Shown here one piece after another: positions 33,126-44,300 of a DNA stretch of 64,000 nucleotides. This DNA is from Kribbella catacumbae DSM 19601 (lineage in GTDB: Bacteria; Actinomycetota; Actinomycetes; Propionibacteriales; Kribbellaceae): the NCBI RefSeq assembly GCF_000372465.1, contig NZ_AQUZ01000002.1:62160-126159 (forward strand). Reading direction: 5' to 3'. The first letter of the stretch is position 1; each line of letters starts with the position of its first letter. The notes under the pieces are model-generated. The model was not told where the DNA came from. It did not search any database and was given only the letters and a program-made list of their open reading frames with translations. The position numbers were made by a program, and so were the translations under genes.

Positions 33126-33338
33126 ATGCTGACACTGCTCGGGATGCCGCAAGGGGCCGAATGGCTCATCATCCTCGGCATCGTGGTGCTGCTCTTCGGC
33201 TCCGCCAAACTCCCGGCCCTCGTCAAGCAACTCGGAAAATCGAAGAAGATCTGGGAAGAAGAAATCGGTCCGCGAGACAAGGCGGACGCCGAGCTCGCTG
33301 CAAAAACACGCCTGGTGGAGCGCGGTCCGGAGTCCTGA
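33126..33338 (+). CDS. tatA: TatA-family twin-arginine translocase subunit
   Basis: A 70-residue protein starting at ATG 33126 (AAGGAAATGGAG upstream; an upstream GTG lacks such a site). It has one membrane helix, then the short hinge: GAEWLIILGIVVLLFGSAKL then P-A-L-V-K-Q-L-G-K, the TatA/E pattern FG-x-x-KLP followed by an amphipathic helix. It would form the pore of a Tat system exporting folded, cofactor-loaded proteins. The next gene encodes a TatB-like subunit; tatC is not in the window. Confidence 0.92.
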   Translation: MLTLLGMPQGAEWLIILGIVVLLFGSAKLPALVKQLGKSKKIWEEEIGPRDKADAELAAKTRLVERGPES

Positions 33339-33339
33339 C

Positions 33340-33660
33340 ATGTTCGGCATCGGGTTGCCCGAGATGCTGGTGATCGGCCTGATCGCAATCCTTGCCTTCG
33401 GCCCCGATAGGCTCCCAGAGTTCGTCCGTACCGCGGCGCGCCTGCTCAACCAGGCGCGGGGCATTGTCGCCAACGCACAAATGGATCTCCGCGAGGAACT
33501 CGGACCGCAGTTCGCCGACCTCGAGACGAGAGAACTCGACCCGCACACCTTCGTGCGCAAACACCTCTTCGACGGTCTCGACGACGAGGCCACCACGAAG
33601 GTGGCACGAGAAGCCTGGCCGGTCGTATCGCTGCCGCCCTACGACAACGAAGCGACCTAG
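33340..33660 (+). CDS. tatB: TatB-family twin-arginine translocase subunit
   Basis: A 106-residue protein beginning MFGIGLPEMLVIGLIAILAF, then GPDRLPEFVRTAARLL. This is the TatB signature (GxPE in the first residues, FGPDRLPE hinge). The long amphipathic and acidic tail (DPHTFVRKHLFDGLDDE) resembles actinobacterial TatB. It recognises Tat signals together with TatC. One base separates it from the tatA stop. A TatA/TatB set beside three Tat substrate genes and behind the same promoter type suggests a dedicated export line. Confidence 0.9.
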   Translation: MFGIGLPEMLVIGLIAILAFGPDRLPEFVRTAARLLNQARGIVANAQMDLREELGPQFADLETRELDPHTFVRKHLFDGLDDEATTKVAREAWPVVSLPPYDNEAT

Positions 33661-33824
33661 ACCTACCCGTCGTACAGCGGGCGACCCGCGTCCGGCGCAC
33701 CTTACGGCGAAGCGGACAGCCGCCGCCGGCTACCGGTCGCTGCGGCTGGTGACGTTTCTACCGCTATCCCGATGGGTGGCACCTTGTCGTTCGGAGCGTC
33801 TTTGGCTGCGGATAGGCGAGACCG

Positions 33825-34808
33825 GTGGTGATTTCCGTGGGTATGGGTCGCACCGATCCACTGCCTGCCCTGTCCCGAACACCAGGCATGACCTTTGACG
33901 TCGCCACCTACGCGGCCACCGCTCAAGCATTGCGGTGGGACGATCTGGACCTGGACGAGTTTCGCAGCGCTCCGCTGTCGCCCGATGCGCTGCGCTGCCT
34001 GCGCTACATGAGCGATGTCGAGACGCACACCGTCTGCTACCTGCGGGACCTACTCGTCACGCCCTCGCACACCGACCCCGAGGTCACCACCTTCCTCACG
34101 ATGTGGAACTGGGAGGAATACTGGCACGGAGAGGTGCTCGACGACGTGCTCGCGGTCCACGGCGTACCGACCGGCCCCGAGCACACCCGGGCCCTGCGCA
34201 AGCGACTCGGCTGGCAGGACCGGATCTCACCGATCGTCCAATCGGTGATCGCGAACGTGCTGGGCGCCGATTTCGTGGCGACGCACATGACCTGGGGCGC
34301 GATCAACGAGTGGTGCACCCACGCCGGCTACTCCCGCTTCATCGAGGTCGAAGACAGCCCGATGCTGACCGAGATCCTGCGCCGCATCGCCAAGCAAGAG
34401 ACCCGCCACATCTCCTTCTACAACAGCCAGGCCCGCGCCCGCCTGGAGAACAATCCCCGCGCCCAGCGCATCACCCGCTTCGCCCTGAAACACAAATGGG
34501 GCATCGTCGGCTCCGGCGTGATGCCCGCCGGCGACGTACGCCATCTACTGACCTACCTGTTCGGCGGCGCCGACGGTCTGGTCCAGGCGCGCAAGATCGA
34601 CACCAAAATCGATACCCTCCCAGGTCTTCGGGGCCTGCACCTGGTCGAACGGGAACTACACCGCTACGGCATCATCGAGCACCCGTCCGGACTCAGCACA
34701 GCCGAACCCAGCCCGAGGCCACATCGGCGGCCGCATTCAGCAGCTGCTCGCGCAAACGGACTGACTAAAAGCAACCGCCTACGTCGGTTGTTCACGCTTC
34801 TCCGCTGA
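33825..34808 (+). CDS. Ferritin-superfamily diiron protein, acyl-ACP desaturase-like
   Basis: A protein of up to 327 residues (GTG 33825 with AGGCGAG upstream; ATG 33888 is an alternative). Diiron ligands are visible as TMWNWEEYWHGEVLDD (ExxH) and IAKQETRHISFYNSQ (E-x2-H), the pattern of type 2 (soluble) fatty acid desaturases and related ferritin-like oxygenases. It would introduce a double bond or another oxidation using O2. It follows tatB after 164 bases; no Tat signal. The family is fairly clear, the substrate is not. Confidence 0.8.
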   Translation: MVISVGMGRTDPLPALSRTPGMTFDVATYAATAQALRWDDLDLDEFRSAPLSPDALRCLRYMSDVETHTVCYLRDLLVTPSHTDPEVTTFLTMWNWEEYWHGEVLDDVLAVHGVPTGPEHTRALRKRLGWQDRISPIVQSVIANVLGADFVATHMTWGAINEWCTHAGYSRFIEVEDSPMLTEILRRIAKQETRHISFYNSQARARLENNPRAQRITRFALKHKWGIVGSGVMPAGDVRHLLTYLFGGADGLVQARKIDTKIDTLPGLRGLHLVERELHRYGIIEHPSGLSTAEPSPRPHRRPHSAAARANGLTKSNRLRRLFTLLR

Positions 34809-34813
34809 GATCT

Positions 34814-36463
34814 TCAAACACCGTCAGAACCTTCACAGGCAGTGTCGGCCGCCTCGGCGTCCGCACTTTCGGCTTGCAGTAGCTCGCGAGCAGCGGCGGC
34901 GTAGCGGATGGCGGTGGGCGCAGTGACGCCGAAGACGGCTGCTAGGTGGAGTGGGTCGAAGCCGCGGACGAGCGCTTCGTCGAGCTGTCTGTCTTGGCGA
35001 AGTCGTTCAATCGTGGCGGTGAGTCCCCGGACGGGCTGGTTGAGCCAGCTGGACGTGACCGGGCTCGTTTTCATGGCCGTTTGGCGGCTGATGATCAGGT
35101 GCGGGTTGGTGCTGCGTGGCCACAGCTTGGTCCGGTAGTCGAGCCAGTCCCTGATGGCCTGGTAGGTGAGGTCGTCGACGGGACGTGTGAGACCTGCGAT
35201 GGTGATCCGCCGGTTGCCGAGGTCGACGTTGTCGAGCTGGAGGGTGCGGATGTCGCCGGTGCGGGCGGCGTGGACCGCGGCGAGGGTGAGAACGAGTCGC
35301 GGTAGCGGGGTGCTGGTGTCGTTGACCTTGGAGACGGCGTCGGTGATGTCGTCGGGCTGCAGCGGGATGAGGGTTCGGTAGCTCCAGATGCCTTTGGGGA
35401 GCTTGGTGGTGGGATCTCGGAAGATGGTGCCGGTGCGTTTGCAATGGCCGAACAGGGAACGCAGCGCGGTACGGGTCCGACCTTGCTTGTTGCCCTGGAG
35501 CGGGCTGGTGCCGTCGGCGCCGTTGAAGAGGTCGAGGAGGTCTTCGGTGGAGACTTCGCGTAGGTGGGAGTAGCGCTGAGACCATGCGGTAAGAGCCGGC
35601 AGCAGGGTGCGGAGGTAGCTGCGCACGGACTCTGGGGCGCGTGGGCGGCTGCGTGGTCCACCGTCGCGCAGCCGTAGGTGCCAGGCCGTGACGTCGTCGC
35701 GGATTCCGGGGGCGAGTAACGCGACCTTGCGCTCGAGCCAGCGGTCCTGCGTGGGGACTCGATCGTCGTCCAGGAGCCCGATCGCAGCGAGCACGGCGGT
35801 CGTGCGTTCGACCGGGATCCGGCGAGACCGCAGAGCCGGGAAGAGCTCGCTGTGCCGAACAGCCTCGCCGTGCTTGTTGGTTGACAGCACGATCACGAGA
35901 CCGACGTTGACCTCGCGGAGCGCCAGCGGTGACCAGCCGCGGCGCTCGGCGAGATCCTGAGCTGTGTGGAAGGCCCAGTTCAGCCAAGGGTTGTCGGACT
36001 CGAAGTGGAAGTAGCGCCGATCGACTCGCTCTGGCAGTACGGCTCGGGTGTAATCGCGAGCCATGTCGAACAACCGCAGCTGCGTACCCCCGATACAGTG
36101 GCGGCTCGGTATGGTCAGCGGCGGGAGCCGCTGACCATACGTTCGCCGGTCGGCTGGCCGTGAGGGCTTTGGGTCGGTTTTGCGGGGGCGCTGCATGTGC
36201 GCGAAGAACAGTTGGTGGTAGCGGGTGTCGGTCATGTGTGGAGTCAAGCCCCAGTGTGGTGTGCCCCGCATCCGGTCGCTGGCACATACCCAGCACAATC
36301 GGCAAAAGCCCTTGCTGAGCGCGATCGTGCGCGCGCAACCGCCGCAGACCCCAACGGGATGGTAGAAGCTGAAGCGATGGCACGGGCTGCACCGGCGGCC
36401 TGGTAATCGCCCCCAGGCGAAGCAGTCCACGCAGCTCGACGGTGGTTTTCTGGTCAACCTCAA
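34814..36463 (-). CDS. Recombinase-like protein with N-terminal zinc ribbons
   Basis: A 549-residue protein (TTG 36463, GAAGGG upstream). The N-terminal 60 residues have three C-x2-C pairs (SSCVDC, RRCSPC, GVCGGC and FCRLCWVC). The C-terminal half resembles a tyrosine recombinase: VHAARTGDIRTLQLDNVDLG contains the catalytic arginine region, but no clear HxxR follows. The end is FDPLHLAAVFGVTAPTAIRY, more like a helix-turn-helix. Last of three co-directional genes with an XRE regulator and a full tyrosine integrase. Probably a partner recombinase of a multi-protein site-specific system. Confidence 0.7.
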   Translation of the reverse strand: MRLTRKPPSSCVDCFAWGRLPGRRCSPCHRFSFYHPVGVCGGCARTIALSKGFCRLCWVCASDRMRGTPHWGLTPHMTDTRYHQLFFAHMQRPRKTDPKPSRPADRRTYGQRLPPLTIPSRHCIGGTQLRLFDMARDYTRAVLPERVDRRYFHFESDNPWLNWAFHTAQDLAERRGWSPLALREVNVGLVIVLSTNKHGEAVRHSELFPALRSRRIPVERTTAVLAAIGLLDDDRVPTQDRWLERKVALLAPGIRDDVTAWHLRLRDGGPRSRPRAPESVRSYLRTLLPALTAWSQRYSHLREVSTEDLLDLFNGADGTSPLQGNKQGRTRTALRSLFGHCKRTGTIFRDPTTKLPKGIWSYRTLIPLQPDDITDAVSKVNDTSTPLPRLVLTLAAVHAARTGDIRTLQLDNVDLGNRRITIAGLTRPVDDLTYQAIRDWLDYRTKLWPRSTNPHLIISRQTAMKTSPVTSSWLNQPVRGLTATIERLRQDRQLDEALVRGFDPLHLAAVFGVTAPTAIRYAAAARELLQAESADAEAADTACEGSDGV

Positions 36464-36482
36464 GTCGCCCTTCGGATCCCCG

Positions 36483-36818
36483 TCAGAGTGGTGGTAGGGA
36501 TCGTCCGTCGCGGCGCTTGGGTGTTATGGCTGGCGACGCGCCGCCATGTCCGGATGCCTGCGCAGACGGCTTCTCTGCGTCGTCTGATTGCGCGATGACC
36601 TTGTCGGGCTCGGGGAGTAGCAGTTCGTTGACCGGGCATTGCAGCACGGCGCAGATCACGTCTAGGTCGTCGAGTTTGATACTTGCAGGCTGACCGGACC
36701 ACAGGTTCGACATCTTGCCCGCGGAGATAACCAGGCCGTGATCTGCGAGCATCCGCTGCAACTCGCTGGCCTTCCAGATGCTGCGATTGGCAGCGGCGAG
36801 CCGCAGATTCCACTTCAT
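36483..36818 (-). CDS. XRE-family helix-turn-helix regulator
   Basis: A 111-residue protein with a Cro/CI-type HTH: ASELQRMLADHGLVISAGKM then SNLWSGQPASIKLDDLDVIC and ALQCPVNELLLPE. The C-terminal tail is polar and disordered. Its ATG overlaps the stop of the integrase (TCAT on the plus strand), so the two are coupled, and 19 bases separate it from the third gene. It probably controls the element's recombinase genes or acts as a recombination directionality factor. Confidence 0.85.
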   Translation of the reverse strand: MKWNLRLAAANRSIWKASELQRMLADHGLVISAGKMSNLWSGQPASIKLDDLDVICAVLQCPVNELLLPEPDKVIAQSDDAEKPSAQASGHGGASPAITPKRRDGRSLPPL

Positions 36819-37924
36819 GACAGTGTTCCTTCCTGGAGTCCGTTCAGTCGATCGGCGGCCCGCTGGCTGCCAGCGATCCAGGCGTCCTCGATCCGGGTTC
36901 GGTGGACGTGGACGTAACGCATCGTGGTGAGGATCCAGGAGTGACCGAGTAGCTCTTGGATTGCGAGCAGATCCATCCCCGACAGGTAGAGCTGGCTCGC
37001 GCAGAAATGCCTCAGTACATGTGGAGTGAGCTTGCCCGCCCAGGCCGGCAGGTGTGCCGCCGTCGCCTTGACCAGACCGCGCCGCAGTGCATCGTCACCC
37101 ACCCGCGCACAGCTCCCGTCGAGGTTCTTGCGTTCGGACGGAAAGAGCGGCGCACCAGGCCGCAGGTGATCGTCATCGAACTGGCCCCAGACGTCCTCGA
37201 TGAACCAGCGCAATGTACGGTCGGCGCCGTTGATCAATGGCACCAGCCGCTCCCTGGGCCCGCTGCCTCGGCTGCCTTTGCCCCAGCGAACGTGCAGCTT
37301 GCCGAATCGGCCCAGGTCCCAGCGCACATCGGCCAGATCCAGACAGCGGACCTCGTTGACACGCAGACCAACCTTCGACATCAACCGGGATGCGGCGAAG
37401 TCTCGTGCCACCGGAGCGAACTTTCGGCACCCGGCAAGTTCGTCGCGCCAGCCCCCGAACAGCGCTTCCAGCTCCAGCTCGGTCGGCGGTATCCGCAACG
37501 AGGCCGCGGTGACCGCTCGCGGCCGGTTCAGCTCGTCCAGCGGGCACTCGACCATCCGCCCTGTCAGCTGATGGATCTCGACCTTGTGTCGCAGCTCGAG
37601 ATACTCGAAGAACACGCTCAACGAGCTGGCCCGGCTGGCCCGGGTCGTCTTCGGGCTGCTGCGCAGGACCCGCCCGAAGTAGGCGTCGGCGTCAGCCGGC
37701 TCCATCTCCCACAGCGGACGACCAAACCATGCCCGAACATGCTCCAGCCGGGCGACGTCGGCCTGGATCGATGAATCCAGCAACCCCGCAGACGCTCGCG
37801 CCAACACGAACCCAGCCAGGACATCGGTCTCGTAGCCAGCCAGCTCCTCCGGCCCAGCCAAACCACGGCGATCCCGCAGGTCACGAACCACAGCCAGGCT
37901 CAAGTCCCCCACCTTCGACTTCAC
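36815..37924 (-). CDS. Tyrosine recombinase (integrase)
   Basis: A 369-residue protein with SAM-like N-terminal domain (residues ~25-115) and an intact catalytic domain: SKVGLRVNEVRCLDLADVRW (Arg I), TPHVLRHFCASQL (H-x2-R), LLGHSW (His/Trp) and TTMRYVHVH (Tyr nucleophile). It cuts and rejoins DNA at attachment sites. It starts with GTG 37924 and is the first gene of the trio down to 34814. The giant STAND gene diverges on the other side. No attachment site or tRNA could be found in the window. Confidence 0.9.
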   Translation of the reverse strand: MKSKVGDLSLAVVRDLRDRRGLAGPEELAGYETDVLAGFVLARASAGLLDSSIQADVARLEHVRAWFGRPLWEMEPADADAYFGRVLRSSPKTTRASRASSLSVFFEYLELRHKVEIHQLTGRMVECPLDELNRPRAVTAASLRIPPTELELEALFGGWRDELAGCRKFAPVARDFAASRLMSKVGLRVNEVRCLDLADVRWDLGRFGKLHVRWGKGSRGSGPRERLVPLINGADRTLRWFIEDVWGQFDDDHLRPGAPLFPSERKNLDGSCARVGDDALRRGLVKATAAHLPAWAGKLTPHVLRHFCASQLYLSGMDLLAIQELLGHSWILTTMRYVHVHRTRIEDAWIAGSQRAADRLNGLQEGTLS

Positions 37925-38246
37925 TCGAGGCAGGAATTTGTCATTGCTGCCGATGCTTCTTCAGAATTACTGAAGCTGCATCATGTCGAGGTGCCATGGT
38001 CAGAGGCAAGGCAACACGCCAGGTCACAGCTACGCGGCCGCAACGAGCTTCAACTCCGGACTCGAGAAACCCACGGGATATTGGACTAGCTCCTACCGCA
38101 AGATCCTGACCGCGGAGGACGCACTCCACGAGTGACAGCCATGCATAGCTGCGGTCGCCTCCAGCAGGTCGGCTGGTGGCTGCGGCGTGCCTCCACAACG
38201 AGTGAAGCAGTCGTTCGACTTCTGCGTCGAACCCCGTTGCCTTAAC

Positions 38247-38263
38247 CCGTTCCATCGGAACGG
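38247..38263. promoter_or_regulatory. Palindrome upstream of the STAND gene
   Basis: CCGTTCC (38247-38253) and GGAACGG (38257-38263) form a short dyad about 70 bases before the ATG of the giant gene. It could be an operator. The 405-base region 37925-38329 otherwise has no gene I trust. Confidence 0.4.
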
Positions 38264-38329
38264 TCCGACTTTGTCGCCGCAGCCCGGCATGATGGAGCGA
38301 AACTGCTCAAGACGAACGGCGCGTACACC

Positions 38330-41300
38330 ATGTCATCCACCTCATCAAAGGACCCGATCCCCAGCGACGGCGAACGGAACGCACTGGTTGGCTACAGCGC
38401 CCAGTTCGGGCTGGCAGCAAAGCTCGTCGAGCGCTATATACCCACGCTGGAGTGGATACGCGTCGCAGATCCCAGCGCGGGTGTGGCGGACGACTTCCAA
38501 TTCGTTTCGGCAGGGCGCCGGCACGCGCTGCAGGTCAAGTGGTCACAGTTCCCGACCACGTTGAACTTCAGCGACCTGTTCGGCAGCGTCAAAGGAAAGC
38601 CATCTCTGTTCGCAGGGCTCGCGGGCGCCTGGAAGCGTATCCGCAAAGAGTGGACCGGACCCCTGACGGTTCATCTGTGCACGAACAACAGTCCCTCGAT
38701 CGCGAAGCCAACGGCTGGCACTGCCCTGGCGACCGCTCTAGTCACCACCCGGCATTTCGCGGCGTTCCTGTCGCAGTCGTTCATCCCAGTGCGAGACGCA
38801 CTCCGGCTCAACCCGACTGACGAGTGGTCACAGATCGCCTCCCACGACCTGGTCACTTCCTGGTCGGACACGTGGTTGGCCATCAAGGACGCCAGCGGGC
38901 TGGCTGAGGACGAGTTTGCGGACTTCCTCCGTGACTTCGATTTGGCCCTCATCCCACTCGACCACTCAGACCTGCTGCCGCCGCGCGCCATCAAGGACCA
39001 GAACCACCTCGCAGCGACCCTCCAGCAAATCGTCGTCGACCCCGCCAAAATCGTCCAGCTCAACCGATTTCAACTCATGGCCAGACTCGGCTGGTCTTTA
39101 CGAACCCGCTACCAGAATCCACATCGCTTCCCTGTCCCCGATACCTACACCGCGAACAGCGCCGCACGCACTGCGCTCGAGGCTGCGATAGCCGGCCACT
39201 CGCACGGATACCTCGCAATCATCGGACCGCCAGGCTCCGGAAAGTCGACCCTCGTGGAGAAGATCTCCATCACCGGTCGCCTCATCAGGTACTACGCGTT
39301 CGTTCCAGATGCTCCGGACCCGTTAAGTGGTCGCGGCGAGGCACAAAGCTTCCTGCATGACCTTTCCCTGGCACTCGAGGAAGCCGGTATCTACCGCGAC
39401 GGTTTCGGCACCGACATCGTCGGCCAACGAGAGGTGCTGTTCGCCCAGCTCACGCGAGCCGGCGATGCCTACGCCAAGGACGGCACCCGAACCACGATCG
39501 TCATCGACGGGCTCGACCACATCCCGCGCGAACAGAACCCGACCCGGTCCCTAATAGACGAACTTCCTCCCCCTGCCGCGTTACCTGCAGGAGTATGTGT
39601 CGTCCTAGGCTCACAGACCACCTCGATATTGCCCACGCCGGTCCGAGAAGCCTTGAAGGACGACCAGGATGGCGCGCGCGTCGTCGAGGTCCCACCCCTC
39701 TCGGACGACGAGGTCGAGTCGATCGCGAATCTGGCCGGACTGGACGACTGGCTGTTGCCTGGACAGATACGCGATCTGGTGGACGTCAGCGAAGGCCACC
39801 CGTTGGTGCTCACTTACCTGATCCAAGATCTACGCAGTCTTGAGACCGGGCCAGACGAAGAAGCACGTCGTAACGTCGCCGGGCACACGCTCACGGCCGC
39901 AGCCGAATACCGCGGTAGCATCGACCAGCGATATAGCCACTACCTCGGGTCTCTGGCGGAAGACGACGACGACGTCTTCGCCATCCTCGGAACAGTGTGC
40001 CGACTTCGGATCCCAATCGACCTCGAGTGGCTGGAGACCTGGGTCGAAGCCGCCGCAGTCACGCGGTTCGCAAACCTGACGCACACGTTCTTCCGCCGCG
40101 AAGACAATGAGTGGACCTTCATCCACAACAGCTTCCGTCGATTCCTGGTCGACCAGACCGCGATGGTCGGCGGCCAAATTCGCGACTCGAGGTCACGCCA
40201 ACTTCACGAGCACCTCGCCGACCGGTGCGCCGCAAGCACGGACTGGCCCCAGTACCAAGATGAGGAACTCGGGCAGCGCTACCTCGCCGGACAGTTCCAG
40301 CAGGTCCTCGACGCCGCCACACCTGCGCATCTCCGTGGGAGCCTGATCGCGGGCCGACCCTACGGAGTCGTCCGTGACCAGGCCGTCGTCGTTCTTCGAG
40401 CCGCAGCAGAAGCTCACGACTACCGAGCCCTGAACCGCTCACTCATGTTCATCAACGAACTGCACCAACGTGACTACGTTATCGACGCCGACACGATGGC
40501 AAAGACCATGAGCTATGTGGACCCAGCGCGAGCTGTAGAACACGTTGTTCAGGGAAGAAGCCTCCGGATCGGGGCTCCTGCAGCTCTGGAGATCGCTGCC
40601 GGTCTGGCCGCAGACAACTCGCTTGAATCGGCCGAATCGATTGTACGCGCCGCCGGCGGGCTCCAAGGCCTGACCGCTGACCTGGGCCGTTCCCACGCGC
40701 GCCCGCACGAATGGAGGCCGAGCCTCGCAGACTGGGCCGAAGTCACCTGGTACCGCTCAGGACTCGACCGTGTACTCGACGAGTTGGACCACCTTCTTCC
40801 GCTCCCTGGACCGATCATCGAGGCAAACAGCACTGGAACCAGCGACGACGATGACGACCTCAGCATCAGTGCCGGACAGCCGATCGCAGATTCCGCCCAG
40901 GTAAGTGCCGGTGGGGACCAGGTTGGCGACGCCCTTGTGAAGGCGTCCGATGGACAGACCGGTGACCCGATCGATGCGGCCGATGAAGGCGATGCCGAGA
41001 CGACCGATGACACCACCGAGGCCACGGACCCCGGCAGCACCGGGCCGATGGTTGGGGATTACCGGCGGAAAGCCGAGCACGAAGCACGCCTGGCGAGAGA
41101 AGCGCGGGCTGCGGTTGTATCGGCACGAAACGCGGTTCATGCCCGTTGCTTCGACCTCGCCGACAGCGTCCGCGACGGCGAAGCGTTGTCGCGCCTGGCC
41201 GAAAGGATCAACGCCGAGTCCGGTTTTGACTGGCGCGCGCGTATGCACGTCGTCGCCGCTCGCACGGCGAACCAAGATGGAGATCCCGTCGAAGTACTAC

Positions 41301-44300
41301 GCCAAGTCCGGCTGCTTCTATCGATCGAGAGCCCCGTCAACCCTCAGTCGTCAGGCTCGAGCACAGCCGACGCAGCCAACACGGCCACCGAGCAGCCGGA
41401 CGAGCAAGCCTCGGCTGACCCGCTCGTCGACGTCCTCCCCATGGCCGATGCCGACCACAGCGATCCCTCTATTGCCGGTGCTGCGGCGCTCGACGCTGAC
41501 GACACGGAAGTAGACGACGAGGAGGCAACTCCTCCGAGGCACCGCCTGTCCCTCAATCTCCGAGTCACCGCAGCCAATGCGCTCGCGTTGTCCGGCCAGG
41601 CGCATGCTGAGGAGTTCCGTGAGCTCCTGCCACCTGAAACCAAACCAGCCTGGCCGGACTTTGGCGGTTCCTCGTACGGTCTGAGTACCTATCGGACGAT
41701 TCAACTCGTGCTCCGCATGCGCGAGCTGCATCACCTGATCGGCATCTACGACACGATCCCTGCAGCCGGCCTCGAGGTCCCTGCCTCGGCAACCGACCCG
41801 GCCCGCACGAAGTTCGTTGCGGCAATGACCGATGTCGCCCGGCTCGAAGCACAGGCAATGGCGTCCTCGATGGGTCTCGCCGCGCTCCCCGATGTTCCGG
41901 CATTCGCGGAATCCGTTATTCGCCTCTTGGAAGTGCCGGAGGCAACGACACGACATTGGACGGGCTGGTACCGGATCCCGGAAGCAGGCATCGAGCTAAT
42001 CGCCGGGTTGGTGCCGCTGGCGTACCGGTGTGGAGGCCAGACGCACCTCGACCGGATACTCGCGAAGTTCAAGGCCGCGTGGAAGCACCCTGAGCGAGCA
42101 AGCTACTGGCCTGCACGCAGACGCGTCGCGATCATCCGCGCCGCGGCCGCCTACGACGAAGCCATCGAATGGTGTCGCACAGAACTAGACAACGCCGAGG
42201 GACTCCTCGAGGGCGATCCTCACACCCGATCCGCCACCTGGCTCGAGTTCGCCAAAGCACGAGCCGACATCGCAGACCACCCGAACGCGATAGCAGCAGT
42301 CGGGCACGCCCACCGAGACGGGTGGAGCCCAGGACAACACGACGACGACCGCCAGCTGGTGACCTGGCTATCCTGGCTGACCGCGACAGCAGACATTGCC
42401 GGAATCGACCAGAGCGCTTTCCTGGAAGACGCCTGCATCTACGCCTCTCGTCTCGTCGCAGCGACTGGCGAAGGAGGCCATCAGGTCAGCGAAGCTGCCG
42501 GTGACCTTATCGCCGCGGTATTTCAGCGCGACGCTGGACTTGCCACCAGCATGGCCGAAACCTTGTGTGACCGCGGCGTCATCAAAGAACAAGACATGAT
42601 CACGGCCCTCCTGCAGGGTGCAGCTCGGCGAACGGACGTCGCCCCGGAGCTGGTCGGATCCTTGCTGACTGAACTGCTCATGCCGCTCACGCCAGATACT
42701 CCGGACGACCTCGAAGAGACCCTTCTCGATCGGTGCACGAACACGGCGGCAATGACCGAACAGTTCGCGCGCGCTCGCTTGCTCTGGTCGGTTTCTACCC
42801 CTCGAACTGCCGACGAGGACACGACCCCGCCACCCCCAGCCGGGGCGACCATCACGGAAGAGGGCCCTGTCCTGCCGCTCGCCGCAGCCCTAGGCCAGAT
42901 GCGGTCCCACAACGATCTCGCCGTCGCAGCAGACACAGCGCAACGCTGGTCGCGCTCGATCGAGCAGTTCACTGGAGCGGCTCATCGGCCGCTTGCGCTA
43001 GCTGTCCTGGAGCAGGTGCAGCGAATCCAGTTGGGCGACCTCGACGTGGCACGAGCTGCAGGGATCGCATCACGTGCCGGCGCGACGGACGAGGCCCGAG
43101 AAGCGCTCAGTCACGTCCTTGCCCGAACCACCCCCTTCGGTTGGAAGCGCAACTGGGATGGCGGAAGCCGCCTCAAACTGTTCGAGGCCGCGATCCGCGA
43201 CAGCACAGACGACCTCGTCGACCTCGCAGCCCGCGACCTGGCCGGCCTGGTTGCGTCGAACGCTATCGCCGGAGACTTCTTCCCAGGCGACCTCAGACGC
43301 TTCGCTGAACTGTTCGGGGGGACGGACCTGGTCGCGCAGTGCTGGGCTGACATCCGTGACTACCTCGACGTCTTCGCGCCGGCTAACGAAAAGCTCGCTG
43401 GGCTGCAGCCCAACATCGCGGACCAGCCCGAACTTGAACTCATCACCTGGACGTCAAAATCCCTCGCCCACCCGGTCAGGATTATCGACTTCGGGGCCCG
43501 CCGAGTACTCGCCCACAACTACACCCAGCACCGAACCGATGTTGAGCTGGCTCTCGCGGAATCAGTTGCAGCCGGCGGTTGGTTTGCCGAGGCGGCTCTG
43601 CACGTCCTCGTCCGGGTCAGTGCCGAAACCGCTACCTCCACAGCAAACCCCACGACGTCCCAGACCACCCCTGCAGGTCTATCACCCGCACTGATAGCCG
43701 CCCTCCAAGAGGCAGCTATCAGTGATGATGCCCTCAACCGCCACCTCGCATCCCAGGCTCTGAGTCTCAACGGACTTCGACCTGCGATAGCTGCTACGGC
43801 CGACCTCCCGGCGTTCTACAGAATCGAACTGCCGCCACTACCCGAACGTGATGTGCCTGCCCTCAACCGAAATGGCGTTCCGTTCGTCGACACCACTAAC
43901 CCGCAACAAGTCATCGCTCCCTACGACGAACTACTCGCCGGCGTCGCCGGCGCTGTCAGGATCGAGGCCAATACCCTGTACCACCGCGCGGCATCACTGG
44001 GACAAGCCAAACCCGATCGATGGACCGAGGGCGGCCACAAGGCACACTCTGAGCGGCTAACGAGAAGAGGCAACCGGCACTTCTATCGACCCTGGGCCTA
44101 CATGATCGGCCGCCGCGCCAGCGCACGCGTCCTAGCAGAACTGATCGACGCCCATGTCCTGCCCCACGGGCTGCACTCCCCTTGGTTCGCCGTCCTCTTC
44201 GACGACATCTTGAACTGGATCACTCCACACCCACTCGACTACACGACGCCGTTGCCGTGGCGTTCACCCGAGGGAAAGGATTACGCCTCAAAGGAGTGGT

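Noticed and set aside
37941-38255. A 104-residue frame on the minus strand between integrase and STAND gene
   Set aside because: No ribosome binding site, ordinary chance-like composition, and it would overlap the dyad 38247-38263.
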